This document shows, one piece after another, positions 53,106 to 62,029 of a stretch of DNA of 64,000 nucleotides. The notes under the pieces were generated by a model that did no database searches, had not been told where the DNA came from, and saw only the letters and a program-made list of their open reading frames with translations. Numbering within the stretch: position 1 is the first letter of the stretch; each line of letters starts with the position of its first letter. Source of the DNA: Paenochrobactrum glaciei (GTDB lineage: Bacteria; Pseudomonadota; Alphaproteobacteria; Rhizobiales; Rhizobiaceae); the NCBI RefSeq assembly GCF_039522165.1, contig NZ_BAAADE010000008.1:1-64000 (forward strand). Direction: 5' to 3'. A program made the translations under genes and the position numbers.

Positions 53106-53980
53106 GGTGCCGCCGATCTGAGCGTGCTGACATAGGCCGTCAAAAGCTTGATTTCAACCGGAGTAAAACGCCCTTCCCAAGCAGGCATCTGTCCCTGACG
53201 ACCGGAAGAAACGGACGTATAAACCGATTGCAGGTCGCCGCCATAAATCCAGTGTTTATCTGTCAGATCCGGTGCACCCACATCGGTGCTGCCTGTCGCA
53301 TCATCACCGTGACAAGCGGCGCAATTTTCAGCAAAAATCGCCTCACCGGCATTGATCTTTTCAGGCTCTTTTTCAGCTGGCTCCAAGCCGGATAATGAGC
53401 GCACATAAGCAACGACATCCATAATTTCGCTGCGCTGCAACACATCATCCTGCCCAAAAGCCAACATTTGAGACATGCGTGTTTCAGGATGAGAGGAATT
53501 GATCCCGACACGAATTGTCTCAGCAATGGCATCCGGCTCTCCGCCCCACAACCAGCTGGAAGTCGTGAGGTTAGGAAAGCCGGGCCCCCCGGTTCCGCCA
53601 GTACCATGGCAGACCGAACAGTTATCAGCGAAAAGCGTGCTGCCGGTGGCCTCCACATGAGCCATCAAACCGGTATCAGCCAAAATATCGGCAAAGTCTT
53701 TTTCGGCGATCTGGTTCATCCAGACAGAGCGCGAAACAGCTGCTTGTTGTACTTTCTGTGTCACCGTATCGCGCTGATCAATGCCCAGCAGACCTTTTGT
53801 ATAGGTGACACCCAACGGCCATGCAGGCATCAACACCCAATAAACAATGCCAAAAAGCGTCGTCACGATCAGAAAGAATTTTACGACACGCGGAACCGGA
53901 TTATCCAATTCCTCAATACCATTCCACTCATGACCGGTCGTGTGCTGACCAGTCACCGGATCCAGTTTTTTAATTGCCAT
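53102..53980 (-). CDS. ccoP: cbb3 oxidase diheme subunit CcoP
   Basis: A membrane-anchored diheme cytochrome c, 292 residues. An N-terminal helix (about 30-50, VVKFFLIVTTLFGIVYWVLMPAWP) is preceded by the conserved GIEELDNPVPRV motif; two heme-binding CxxCH sites are CSVCH and CAACH, with later Met ligands (e.g. in RMSQML and GQMPAW). It passes electrons to CcoN. It overlaps the next small gene by 4 bases. Confidence 0.97.
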   Translation of the reverse strand: MAIKKLDPVTGQHTTGHEWNGIEELDNPVPRVVKFFLIVTTLFGIVYWVLMPAWPLGVTYTKGLLGIDQRDTVTQKVQQAAVSRSVWMNQIAEKDFADILADTGLMAHVEATGSTLFADNCSVCHGTGGTGGPGFPNLTTSSWLWGGEPDAIAETIRVGINSSHPETRMSQMLAFGQDDVLQRSEIMDVVAYVRSLSGLEPAEKEPEKINAGEAIFAENCAACHGDDATGSTDVGAPDLTDKHWIYGGDLQSVYTSVSSGRQGQMPAWEGRFTPVEIKLLTAYVSTLRSAAP

Positions 53981-53993
53981 AACAATGCCCCGA

Positions 53994-54164
53994 CTATGCC
54001 TTTGGACGATCGTCTTGATCTAGGATGCTGTGTTTTGCCCGTTGAAACTGTTGCTGATTGGCCGGGCGCAAAGCGTAGATCAGCACGCCAATGCCCATCG
54101 CAATCAGATAAAACAGACCCCAGCTTTTCGAGAAGGCGACGAAAAACTCATGACTAATTTCCAT
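53994..54164 (-). CDS. ccoQ: cbb3 oxidase subunit CcoQ
   Basis: A 56-residue single-helix protein (MEISHEFFVAFSKSWGLFYLIAMGIGVLIYALRP then a polar tail), the usual size and pattern of CcoQ, which stabilises the oxidase. The start at 54164 is fixed by GGAGG upstream; it overlaps the end of ccoO by 11 bases. An upstream ATG at 54206 would put it inside ccoO. It ends 13 bases before ccoP. Confidence 0.92.
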   Translation of the reverse strand: MEISHEFFVAFSKSWGLFYLIAMGIGVLIYALRPANQQQFQRAKHSILDQDDRPKA

Positions 54165-54906
54165 GATTTTCCTCCAATCTTTCCGCTGCTTCCACATGCG
54201 CGGCATCTGTCAGCTTGCCTAAGATTTGCAGGTAAGCCACAAGCGCATCCATCTCTGTCAGGCGCTCTTCATCACCGTCAAAAACACGGATATTGGTGTT
54301 TTCGCCATAGCGTTCGGCAACGCCTTCAGCACGCGAACTATTTGGGTGAGCCTGCCCGTAAGCATCCGCTTCGGCATTGGCAATCATCGCATCCGTATAA
54401 GGCACGCCAACTGCACGCTGCGCCGCCAGATGGTTGGATAGATCATCAATCCGCAGCGAATTTTTCATCAGCCAGCCATAACGCGGCATCACAGATTGCG
54501 GCACCACATCACGCGGATTGATCAAATGCGCCACATGCCAGGCATCGGTGTATTTGTCTCCCAGCCGCGCCAGATCAGGGCCTGTACGTTTTGAGCCCCA
54601 AAGCATCGGATGATCATAAGAAGATTCCACCGCCAATGAATAAGGCCCGTAACGCTCCACCTCATCGCGCAATGTGCGGATCATTTGCGAGTGGCAGGCA
54701 TAGCAACCTTCGCGGATGTAAATATTACGGCCTGCCAGTTCCAGTGGTGTGTAAACGCGCATATCAGGCACGTCTTCCACCGTTTCATTGATGGTGAAAA
54801 GCGGTGCGATTTCAACAAAACCACCGATAGAGGCCACAACAATGATGGCGACAACAAAGCCGATGGCACTTCTTTCCAGTTTTTTATGCAGTTTCGGCAT
54901 GTTCAT
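54154..54906 (-). CDS. ccoO: cbb3 oxidase monoheme subunit CcoO
   Basis: A membrane-bound monoheme cytochrome c of 250 residues. One N-terminal helix (about 10-33) precedes the heme site CYACH in EGCYACHSQMIRTLRDEVERYG; GSKRTGPDLARLG and the Met-containing VMPRYGWL are conserved. It accepts electrons from CcoP and passes them to CcoN. Its ATG overlaps the ccoN stop. Confidence 0.97.
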   Translation of the reverse strand: MNMPKLHKKLERSAIGFVVAIIVVASIGGFVEIAPLFTINETVEDVPDMRVYTPLELAGRNIYIREGCYACHSQMIRTLRDEVERYGPYSLAVESSYDHPMLWGSKRTGPDLARLGDKYTDAWHVAHLINPRDVVPQSVMPRYGWLMKNSLRIDDLSNHLAAQRAVGVPYTDAMIANAEADAYGQAHPNSSRAEGVAERYGENTNIRVFDGDEERLTEMDALVAYLQILGKLTDAAHVEAAERLEENHGN

Positions 54907-56558
54907 TCCCCCGCCTGCAAGGAAACGGCATGGGCTGGCACATCGGCAGACAAATGATCACTTGCTGCATTCTGCCGCGCCATGCGGATCGTCATCCAGA
55001 TATTATAGGCACAGACGGCTGCACCGCTGAGGAAGAACAAACCACCCACCGCACGCGCAATGTAATAAGGATGCATAGCTTCCATACTCTCGATAAATGA
55101 ATAGCTGAGCGTGCCGCTTTCATTATAAGTGCGCCACATCAGACCCTGAATAATGCCTGAATTCCACATCGCAAAAATGTAGATAAAGGTGCCGGTCAGC
55201 GCGAGCCAGAAATGCACCTCAATGAGCTTGGGCGAATACATGGTTTTCACCTTCCACATCCATGGCACCAGTGCATAAAACGAGCCGAAAGTGATCATTG
55301 CGACCCAGCCCAGCGCCCCCACATGCACATGCCCGACAGTCCAGTCCGTATAGTGCGACAGGGAATTGACCGAACGGATGGCCATGAAGGAGCCTTCAAA
55401 GGTGGTCAGCCCGTAGAAAACTGCCGACACCATCATAAAGCGCAATGTTGCATCATCACGAACCTTGCCCCAGGCACCATTAAGGGTTGCCAGCGCATTG
55501 CCTGCCGATGCCCATGAGGGAACCAGAAGCACAATAGAAAAGGTCATGCCGAGCGTTTGCACCCAATGCGGCAAAGCGGTGTAATGGAGGTGATGCGAGC
55601 CTGCCCACATATAAAGGAAGGTGATGCCCCAGAAGCCGATGATCGACAAACGATAGGAATAAACCGGCCTTTCCGCTCGTTTGGGCAGGTAATAATACAT
55701 CATCCCCAGAAAGCCGGCGGTGAGGAAAAAGGCCACCGCATTATGTCCGTACCACCACTGTGTCATGGCATCCTGCACGCCGGAAAACAGCGAGTAGCTT
55801 TTGGCCTGTCCCCATGAAATCGGCACAGCAAGATTATTGACAATATGCAGTAAGGCCACAGCCAGAATGAACGCCATATAATACCAGTTGGCGACATAAA
55901 TATGCGGCTCCTGACGACGGCGCAGTGTTCTGAGATAGATGCTGAAATAGACAACCCAGACAATCACCAGCAAAATATCGGCATACCATTCAGGTTCCGC
56001 ATATTCTTTGGACTGGGTAATGCCGATCGGATAGCCGGTTACGGCCAGAATACAGAAGAGATTGTAACCAAGCAGCACAAACCACGGGCTGATCTGATCA
56101 GGCAGACGCGCGCGGGTAGTTCTTTGCAGCACATGGAAGGATGTCGCAATCAAACCATTACCGCCAAAACCGAAAATTACCCCTGTCGTATGGATCGGAC
56201 GCAGACGGCCAAAACTTGCCCATGCCTGCTCCACAAAGGTTAGTTCCGGCCATGCCAGAAGGGCTGCAACCCAAACACCGACAAACATGCCAAGCAGCGC
56301 CCATGCAATAGAAAACACAATACCGGCACGCGTTGGATCATCATAATATTGTTTGAAACTGTCAGCAGATGGTTCCGGCTCATAAAGACCGGATAAAACC
56401 TTAAAGAGAAATCCGACACAAAATGCTAAAATGATGAAGCCGTGTACAGCCAGCGGATCATGGCGACCGGCAACCGCAAGGGCTAATCCCAACAGAGCAA
56501 AGACAAAGAGAATAGCGACAGACCATTTGCGCTGAAGAACGGTCATATTGGCAATCAT
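54903..56558 (-). CDS. ccoN: cbb3 oxidase catalytic subunit CcoN
   Basis: The catalytic heme-copper subunit of the high-affinity terminal oxidase, 551 residues with about 12-14 helices. Heme and CuB ligands are visible: IHTTGVIFGFGGNG, WWYGHNAVAFFLTAGFLGMMYYYLPK (CuB His) and SHHLHYTALPHWVQTLGM (two CuB His), and the late DWTVGHVHVGALGWVAMITFG (heme ligands). Such oxidases support respiration at low oxygen. The gene is coupled to the redoxin gene upstream (ATGA). Confidence 0.97.
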   Translation of the reverse strand: MIANMTVLQRKWSVAILFVFALLGLALAVAGRHDPLAVHGFIILAFCVGFLFKVLSGLYEPEPSADSFKQYYDDPTRAGIVFSIAWALLGMFVGVWVAALLAWPELTFVEQAWASFGRLRPIHTTGVIFGFGGNGLIATSFHVLQRTTRARLPDQISPWFVLLGYNLFCILAVTGYPIGITQSKEYAEPEWYADILLVIVWVVYFSIYLRTLRRRQEPHIYVANWYYMAFILAVALLHIVNNLAVPISWGQAKSYSLFSGVQDAMTQWWYGHNAVAFFLTAGFLGMMYYYLPKRAERPVYSYRLSIIGFWGITFLYMWAGSHHLHYTALPHWVQTLGMTFSIVLLVPSWASAGNALATLNGAWGKVRDDATLRFMMVSAVFYGLTTFEGSFMAIRSVNSLSHYTDWTVGHVHVGALGWVAMITFGSFYALVPWMWKVKTMYSPKLIEVHFWLALTGTFIYIFAMWNSGIIQGLMWRTYNESGTLSYSFIESMEAMHPYYIARAVGGLFFLSGAAVCAYNIWMTIRMARQNAASDHLSADVPAHAVSLQAGE

Positions 56559-57046
56559 TGTGCTGCCTCCTGCCCGCTATTTTTTTCAGCAAGCAACAAA
56601 GCAATTTCAGCACCAATCTGCATGTCGTCTTCCGCACCGATACTGTGATGGCGGATAATGCCTTGACGATCAATCAGCACCAGACTTGGCGTGCCGCGCA
56701 ACTTATAGGCAGCCATTGTCTGTGGTATGGCATGGCCTTCGCCGGCACGATCAACGCCGATCGGGAAACGCAAACCATATTCATGGATGAAGGCTTCCAG
56801 CGAAACGGGGCTCATCGCGGCATGATGTTCAAACACCGTGTGGATGCCAATCACCACTACATCCTGTGCGGCAAACAAGCGGCTTATCTTTTGTGTTTGC
56901 GGCAAACCATGCTGAACACATCCCGGACAAAGCATTTGAAAGGTATGGAGCACAACCACTTTTCCGCGCAGAGATTTTAAATCTAACGGCGTGGTGGTGT
57001 TGAACCATTGTACAATATTAAGTTCCGGAGCGGGCTGTCCCTTCAT
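56555..57046 (-). CDS. Thioredoxin-like redoxin leading the cbb3 operon
   Basis: A 163-residue AhpC/TSA-TlpA type redoxin. It starts MKGQPAPELNIVQWFNTTTPLDLKSLRGKVVVLHTFQMLCPGCVQHGLPQ; the CPGC pair (about residues 37-40) is its active site, and YKLRGTPSLVLIDRQG is the cis-Pro loop. No signal peptide is seen when the start at 57046 is used (AAGGGAAG upstream), so it appears cytoplasmic. Its stop overlaps the ccoN start. A role in cofactor or redox supply for the oxidase is inferred from position. A longer form to 57148 is improbable. Confidence 0.82.
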   Translation of the reverse strand: MKGQPAPELNIVQWFNTTTPLDLKSLRGKVVVLHTFQMLCPGCVQHGLPQTQKISRLFAAQDVVVIGIHTVFEHHAAMSPVSLEAFIHEYGLRFPIGVDRAGEGHAIPQTMAAYKLRGTPSLVLIDRQGIIRHHSIGAEDDMQIGAEIALLLAEKNSGQEAAQ

Positions 57047-57207
57047 GACGGTCACTTCCCTTGCATAACAACCAAACTGGCCGGCATTGTCTGCACACAG
57101 ACATTTTTCACTCCGGCGCGGGAAGCCTAGCCGAAAGAGAAAGTGCAAAAGAGTTCCAGTTAAGGAAAGCCGTATAGGCCAGAGTTTCAGGCTTTAATGA
57201 GCAAAAA
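57047..57207 (-). promoter_or_regulatory. Promoter region of the cbb3 operon
   Basis: The promoter of the redoxin-ccoNOQP-... operon must lie here, before the terminator at 57208. I looked for an FNR/FixK box (TTGAT-N4-ATCAA) and did not find one, so the oxygen control usual for cbb3 operons is not evident. Confidence 0.4.
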
Positions 57208-57243
57208 AATAATGCCGCCATGCAGATGCAAAGCGGCATTATT
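57208..57243 (-). terminator. Terminator after the M24 peptidase gene
   Basis: A perfect 11-bp stem (AATAATGCCGC / GCGGCATTATT) with a 14-base loop, followed on the minus strand by TTTTT. It ends the leftward XRE / binding protein / M24 peptidase transcript and shields the cbb3 operon. Confidence 0.88.
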
Positions 57244-57274
57244 ATCTAATGAATAGAATTAGTTAGCTTAATCG

Positions 57275-58375
57275 TTAAGCTGACTTCACAACCATATCGC
57301 GTGGCATATCGGAGAGCACTTCTGCGCCCGATGAGCGCATGATAACGATCTCTTCCTGACGCACGCCAAACTCTTTCGCCAGATAAATACCCGGCTCAAT
57401 CGAGAATACCATACCCTCTTCCAGAACGACATCAGATGTGCCGGTGATGTATGGTGGCTCATGCACATCAAGCCCTAAACCATGGCCGGTACGGTGCAGA
57501 AAATACGCGCCAAAACCTGCCTGCGTAATGTGATCACGCGCTGCACGATCCACTTCACATGCCTTTACACCCGGCTTGGCTGCAGCCAATGCCTTGGCAA
57601 CAGCTTCATTCACAATGTTAAACACTTGCGTGAATTTTTCTGTTGGCTCACCAAAGAAGCCGCTGCGGGTCATATCAGACGGATAACCGTTCAAACGCGC
57701 ACCAATATCGATCATCACCGCATCGCCGTTTTGCAATTTGGTTGCACCGGTATGGTGGTGCGGATAGGCACCGTTTTCACCAAAGCAAACGCTGACAAAA
57801 ATCGGCTGCGCGCCATTGGCTTTAAAGTGATTACGGATAACCGTTGCCACTTCCAGCTCTGTAATGCCAGTTTTCAAAGCATCATAACCAGCCTGCATGG
57901 CAGCATCATTCAGCAATGCGCTGGCTTTGAGCAGATCATATTCCTGCTCATCTTTATGCGCCCGCAAGTGACCAACCGTGTCATTGGTAAATTTGCGCGC
58001 TGAATGCGCAACATTGTCCAGAACCAGCAATGCAAAATCCGCACGCATGGTTTCATCAAGCGCAATCACCGGATTGGCCGGCAGCTCGCAAGTAGCAATC
58101 AAAGTGTTGAACGCTGCAATCGGCCCGTCAGCATCCACCCATGTGACAAATGGCAGATCGGTTTTGTTGCGTGCACTATCCGCATTCAGTGCAGGCATCA
58201 AAAAGCCCGCATGTTTTTGCGAAATCAGCAGCATCACAGCACGTTCATCGCCATGCGGATCAACACCGCTCATATAAACCATGTGCGTGGAAGGCCCGAG
58301 CACCACCAGATCGGTGCCGGTTGCAAGCATTTGCGCACGCAATGCCGCAATACGCTTTTCGTTGACAAAAGACAT
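57275..58375 (-). CDS. M24-family metallopeptidase (Xaa-Pro dipeptidase-like)
   Basis: A 366-residue peptidase with a creatinase-type N-terminal domain (about 1-130) and a pita-bread catalytic domain. Metal ligands lie in VMIDIGARLNGYPSDMTRSGFFG (two Asp), TGHGLGLDVHEPPYI (His) and FSIEPGIYL (Glu), with the final Glu in VRQEEIVIM. The start at 58375 follows AGGAA; a TTG 6 bases earlier is less likely. It is downstream of a peptide-binding protein gene, so imported peptides, perhaps proline-containing, may be its substrate. Confidence 0.88.
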   Translation of the reverse strand: MSFVNEKRIAALRAQMLATGTDLVVLGPSTHMVYMSGVDPHGDERAVMLLISQKHAGFLMPALNADSARNKTDLPFVTWVDADGPIAAFNTLIATCELPANPVIALDETMRADFALLVLDNVAHSARKFTNDTVGHLRAHKDEQEYDLLKASALLNDAAMQAGYDALKTGITELEVATVIRNHFKANGAQPIFVSVCFGENGAYPHHHTGATKLQNGDAVMIDIGARLNGYPSDMTRSGFFGEPTEKFTQVFNIVNEAVAKALAAAKPGVKACEVDRAARDHITQAGFGAYFLHRTGHGLGLDVHEPPYITGTSDVVLEEGMVFSIEPGIYLAKEFGVRQEEIVIMRSSGAEVLSDMPRDMVVKSA

Positions 58376-58399
58376 CTTCAATTTCCTGATCTCAAAAGA

Positions 58400-58424
58400 T
58401 CAAGGGCCGCAATGCAGCCCTTGA
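58400..58424 (-). repeat. Intercistronic hairpin between the peptide-binding protein gene and the M24 gene
   Basis: An 8-bp perfect stem (TCAAGGGC / GCCCTTGA) with a 9-base loop, between the binding-protein stop and the peptidase start. There is a modest T-rich stretch after it (minus strand GATCTTTTGAG). It probably gives more binding protein than peptidase. Confidence 0.6.
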
Positions 58425-58436
58425 AACTCATGATTT

Positions 58437-60023
58437 TTAGTTTTTGGTCACAAGGCGATAATAAACGAAATCAGCAATCGCGCCATTCACATAGCCGTTT
58501 ACTTTTTTGTTCATCGGAACCTGATAGGCCGCCTGAAACATAACGACAATCGGTGACTCTGCCTGAACACGTTTTTGCAGTTCAGTATAAAGCTCTGTGC
58601 GCTTTTCTGCATCCGGTTCCGACAAAGCTTTATCGGTCATGTCGTTGATATCGTTAGGCACTGCCCATGCGTTGCGCCATGCCGTAGTGGCCTGATAATT
58701 CTCGTCGGAATTATCGCGGTTATAAGCAAAGGCTTTGGCATTAGAATGCGGATCCATGAAATCCGGCCCCCAATAAAGCAACACGCCATCATGGCTGCGC
58801 TCACGATATTTGGTGATGACCTGTGAACCCGTGCCCGGCAGAATGTCGAAATTGATGCCACCTTCAGCAAAACTTGCCTGCAAAGACTGCGCCATATCGG
58901 CAAAAGGTGCCGAATTGATCACATCAAGCTTCACCTTGATCGGGGTTTTAATACCGGCATCTTTCAGAATCTGCTTAGCTTTTTCAGGGTTGTAGCTATA
59001 TGGCATTTCGTCATATGAGCCTGGGAAACCCTTAGGCCAAAAGGCCTGATGCGGCACCATCTGGCCTTTAAGGAAGGTGTTGGACATGCCTTCATAATCG
59101 ACCAGATAACGCGCAGCCTCCCATACAGCTTTTGGCTGCAAGGCTTCTGATTTCTGGTTAAAGGCGAGGAAGTGAACAGCTGCCTGCGGGAAGCTTTCCA
59201 CTTTTACATCATCGCTTTTAATACCGGCAATCTGGTCTGCCGTCATGTTGCGCGCCATATCCACATCGCCCGATGTCAGCAATAATTGCTGCGTCGCGGA
59301 TTCTGCCACATGACGAATGACAATACCGCGCATGGCAGGTGCGCCTTTGAAATAATCCGGATTGGCATTAAGACGTACCAATTCACCCGGCTTATAGGCT
59401 GCGAGTGTGAAAGGGCCGGAACCGGCGCTGTTGGTGTTCAGCCAGCCATTACCCATATCGCCGTCTTTTTCGTTGGCCATCACTGTTTTTTCATCAACAA
59501 TGGAAGCAGGACGGGCAGCCAGCACGTTCAACACAAAAGCAGACGAGAAATCACCGTCATATTTCAGCACAACCTGACCATTATCGACAGTGATCATCTG
59601 ATCGACATTTTCAGGTGTCCAGCCCAGCTGAGTCAGGATGAAAGCCGGTGTGAGGTTCAGCTTGATAACGCGTGACAGCGAAAAGACGACGTCTTCCGCA
59701 CGCACCGGATTGCCTGAATTGAACTTGGCATTTTCACGCATGGTAAAGCGAATGGTTTTAGCAGCTTCATCTGCTGCCCATTCCGATGCCAGACCAGCTG
59801 CCAGAACGGTGGTGTCTTCTGCATCATATTGCACCAGACGGTCATAAAGATTGCTGACCAGTTCGCCTGACGAAAATTCGTAAGCCTGTGCCGGATCAAG
59901 TGCTACAATATCATTGATATTTTGCGCAACGACCAAAGAATGATCCGGTGTTGCTGCCCAGACAGGTTGCACAAATGGCAGGCTCAAGGCCGCGGCCATC
60001 AGGGCTGCTTTATAAAGCTTCAT
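58437..60023 (-). CDS. Peptide ABC transporter substrate-binding protein (SBP_bac_5)
   Basis: A periplasmic peptide-binding protein of the DppA/OppA type, 528 residues. The signal peptide is about 1-23 (...FVQPVWAATP); the mature part starts HSLVVAQNINDIVALDPAQAYEFSSGELVSNLYDRLVQYD, and SVNSAGSGPFTLAAYKPGELV-like and RQAI-type segments are in family positions. AGGAG precedes the ATG. It lies apart from its probable permease genes, which are on the opposite strand past the XRE-cupin gene. Peptides or related compounds are the likely ligand. Confidence 0.9.
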   Translation of the reverse strand: MKLYKAALMAAALSLPFVQPVWAATPDHSLVVAQNINDIVALDPAQAYEFSSGELVSNLYDRLVQYDAEDTTVLAAGLASEWAADEAAKTIRFTMRENAKFNSGNPVRAEDVVFSLSRVIKLNLTPAFILTQLGWTPENVDQMITVDNGQVVLKYDGDFSSAFVLNVLAARPASIVDEKTVMANEKDGDMGNGWLNTNSAGSGPFTLAAYKPGELVRLNANPDYFKGAPAMRGIVIRHVAESATQQLLLTSGDVDMARNMTADQIAGIKSDDVKVESFPQAAVHFLAFNQKSEALQPKAVWEAARYLVDYEGMSNTFLKGQMVPHQAFWPKGFPGSYDEMPYSYNPEKAKQILKDAGIKTPIKVKLDVINSAPFADMAQSLQASFAEGGINFDILPGTGSQVITKYRERSHDGVLLYWGPDFMDPHSNAKAFAYNRDNSDENYQATTAWRNAWAVPNDINDMTDKALSEPDAEKRTELYTELQKRVQAESPIVVMFQAAYQVPMNKKVNGYVNGAIADFVYYRLVTKN

Positions 60024-60085
60024 AAGAAATCTCCTCCACTTCGGTTTTTGAGTGCCATTGCTGGCATGTTACATGTTGATCATTT

Positions 60086-60715
60086 TCATAGAGTGATAAT
60101 CGGTGTCTCCGGCACCACCACATTGCTCAGGCTGGAATTGTTGAAAACGGCCAGAGAGCCAACCCATAAAAGGCGCGCTGGCTTGTCGGTACGGTTTGCC
60201 CATGAATGCGGAGTAGTGCCGCGATAATGCAGGCTGTCGCCCTCAACCATGGTAAATTCCTGCCCGTCGAGACACAGAATGATTGAGCCTTCCAATATGT
60301 AAATCAGTTCATCGCCTTCATGGCTGACAGCCTCGGCCTCATAACCGGCCGGTGCATTCAAAATGAATGACGAAAGCTGATTGCCCGGCAATTGCGCGCC
60401 CAGTTTCTCATAAAGCAAAGGCGAACCGGCAATGGAAAAACGCGGGCGGGTGGCCGCTTGGGTAAAGCCCTCCTCCAATGTCGGTTCCGAGATAAAATAA
60501 TCGAGGCTCACATCCAGTGCGCGGGCAATGCCGGCAAGCGCTGCCAGTGTTGGCGTTGCGAAATCGCGCTCCACCTGACTGAGATAGCCAACAGACAAAT
60601 TGGCGCCGTCACCAAGCTGCTGCAAGGTCATGCCCAGCTGCTTGCGACGCATACGGATCAGGTGTCCGATCTGCGTTTCCAGTTCTGATGCGGGGCGCCC
60701 AAGTTTTTTACTCAA
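60086..60715 (-). CDS. XRE-family regulator with cupin domain
   Basis: A 209-residue regulator with an N-terminal HTH_3 domain (about 10-65: LIRMRRKQLGMTLQQLGDGANLSVGYLSQVERDFATPTLAALAGIARALDVSLDYFI) and a C-terminal cupin_2 domain (about 125-195: EGDELIYILEGSIILCLDGQEFTMVEGDSLHYRGTTPHSWANRTDKPARLLW) that may bind a small ligand. This architecture is that of PuuR-type regulators. The start codon is TTG after GAGGG. A perfect palindrome lies 25 bases upstream. It probably controls the peptide transporter genes on both sides. Confidence 0.9.
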   Translation of the reverse strand: MSKKLGRPASELETQIGHLIRMRRKQLGMTLQQLGDGANLSVGYLSQVERDFATPTLAALAGIARALDVSLDYFISEPTLEEGFTQAATRPRFSIAGSPLLYEKLGAQLPGNQLSSFILNAPAGYEAEAVSHEGDELIYILEGSIILCLDGQEFTMVEGDSLHYRGTTPHSWANRTDKPARLLWVGSLAVFNNSSLSNVVVPETPIITL

Positions 60716-60739
60716 ATTTTTCCCTCATAAAAATTTTTT

Positions 60740-60750
60740 TGATTTAATCA
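60740..60750. promoter_or_regulatory. Palindrome upstream of the XRE-cupin gene
   Basis: TGATTTAATCA is a perfect odd palindrome (TGATT-T-AATCA) 25 bases before the regulator start and inside the divergent control region. The flanks AAAAAT and ATTTTT extend the symmetry loosely. It is a plausible autoregulatory operator. Confidence 0.45.
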
Positions 60751-60952
60751 GATTTTTCGTTATTATCCAAGTGAAATTTTGCACAAAGCTTCAGACAGAG
60801 TGAGGCGCGAAAGGGTTGGGTTTCATCAGAAAACACCCGAATTTGCGCCGAAAAGCTGAATATTTAGGCAGGATTAAACGGCATGCCTGTGGGAGGCTCA
60901 ATGTACTTTTTTTTAAAGCCGCATGCGGCTGATTCTGGCGGGAGGTTCATCA

Positions 60953-62029
60953 ATGGCTGTTGATCCGTCCACCTCGACAAGCTTGAATTCTCTGGAAAAA
61001 GCCACAGGCAGGCTTGGCCAGACTTTCAAAGATATGAGCTATTTTTTAATCGTCATCCTCGGCACTTTTATCGGGCTTTTGGCGATCACCTTCTTCATCG
61101 GTCGCATTGTGCCGATTGATCCGGTGCTGGCAGTTGTCGGCGATCGTGCCAGCAAGGAAGTGTATGAAGCAGCGCGTCAGGCCATGGGGCTTGATCGTCC
61201 GCTCATTATGCAATTCTTCTCTTATGTCGGCGATGTGTTCAGCGGCAATCTCGGTAATTCTATTTCCACCGGACGCTCCGTTGCACAAGATTTGGCGCGT
61301 GTTTTTCCCGCTACTTTGGAAATGGCAACGATCGGCATCATCATTGGTGTAGTTTTTGGTGTGCCTATGGGCGTTTACGCCGCCACCCATCAAAGCGGCT
61401 GGCTGGATCAGCTGATCCGCGTTTTTGGTCTGCTCGGCTATGCCGTTCCGGCCTTTTGGCTTGGCCTTGTTGGTTTAGCCTTTTTCTATGCCAATCTTGG
61501 CTGGGTTGCAGGCCCTGGTCGTCTGGATGTTTTCTATGACGGCATGATTGATCATGTTACCGGCCTCTATCTGATTGATGCCATCATTGCACGCGATTGG
61601 GAAATTTTTGCCAATGCTTTTGCGCATCTGATTTTGCCGTCTTTCATTCTTGGCTTCTTCAGCCTTGCCTATATTTCACGCATGACGCGCTCTTTCATGC
61701 TGGAGCAGCTGGGGCAAGAATTTGTCACCACTGCACGCGTGAAAGGTGTGGCGGAATGGCGGGTGATCTGGCGCCATGCATTTTACCCGATCCGCATTCA
61801 GCTCGTCACCGTTATCGGCCTTTCCTATGCAGCGCTACTTGAAGGCTCAGTGATGATCGAAACCGTGTTCTCATGGCCGGGCATTGGTAATTACCTCACC
61901 ACAGCTTTGTTTAACGCCGATATGAATGCCGTTTTGGGCGCAACATTGGTGATCGGTACGGTCTTCATTCTGATCAACAAATTGTCTGATCTTCTCTATC
62001 AGTTTCTGGATCCGAGGGCGCGCCGATGA
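60953..62029 (+). CDS. Peptide ABC transporter permease (DppB-like)
   Basis: A 358-residue inner-membrane permease with about six helices. It has the DppB pattern: ITFFIGRIVPIDPVLAVVGDRASKEVYEAARQAMGLDRPLIMQFFSYVGDVFSGNLGNSI, and the EAA loop in TTARVKGVAEWRVIWRHAFYPIRIQLVTVIGLSYAALLEGSVMIETVFSWPGIG. The start at 60953 follows GGAGG; an ORF start 30 bases earlier is unlikely. It is about 20-40 residues longer at the N-terminus than typical DppB. It overlaps the next gene by 4 bases. Confidence 0.92.
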   Translation: MAVDPSTSTSLNSLEKATGRLGQTFKDMSYFLIVILGTFIGLLAITFFIGRIVPIDPVLAVVGDRASKEVYEAARQAMGLDRPLIMQFFSYVGDVFSGNLGNSISTGRSVAQDLARVFPATLEMATIGIIIGVVFGVPMGVYAATHQSGWLDQLIRVFGLLGYAVPAFWLGLVGLAFFYANLGWVAGPGRLDVFYDGMIDHVTGLYLIDAIIARDWEIFANAFAHLILPSFILGFFSLAYISRMTRSFMLEQLGQEFVTTARVKGVAEWRVIWRHAFYPIRIQLVTVIGLSYAALLEGSVMIETVFSWPGIGNYLTTALFNADMNAVLGATLVIGTVFILINKLSDLLYQFLDPRARR

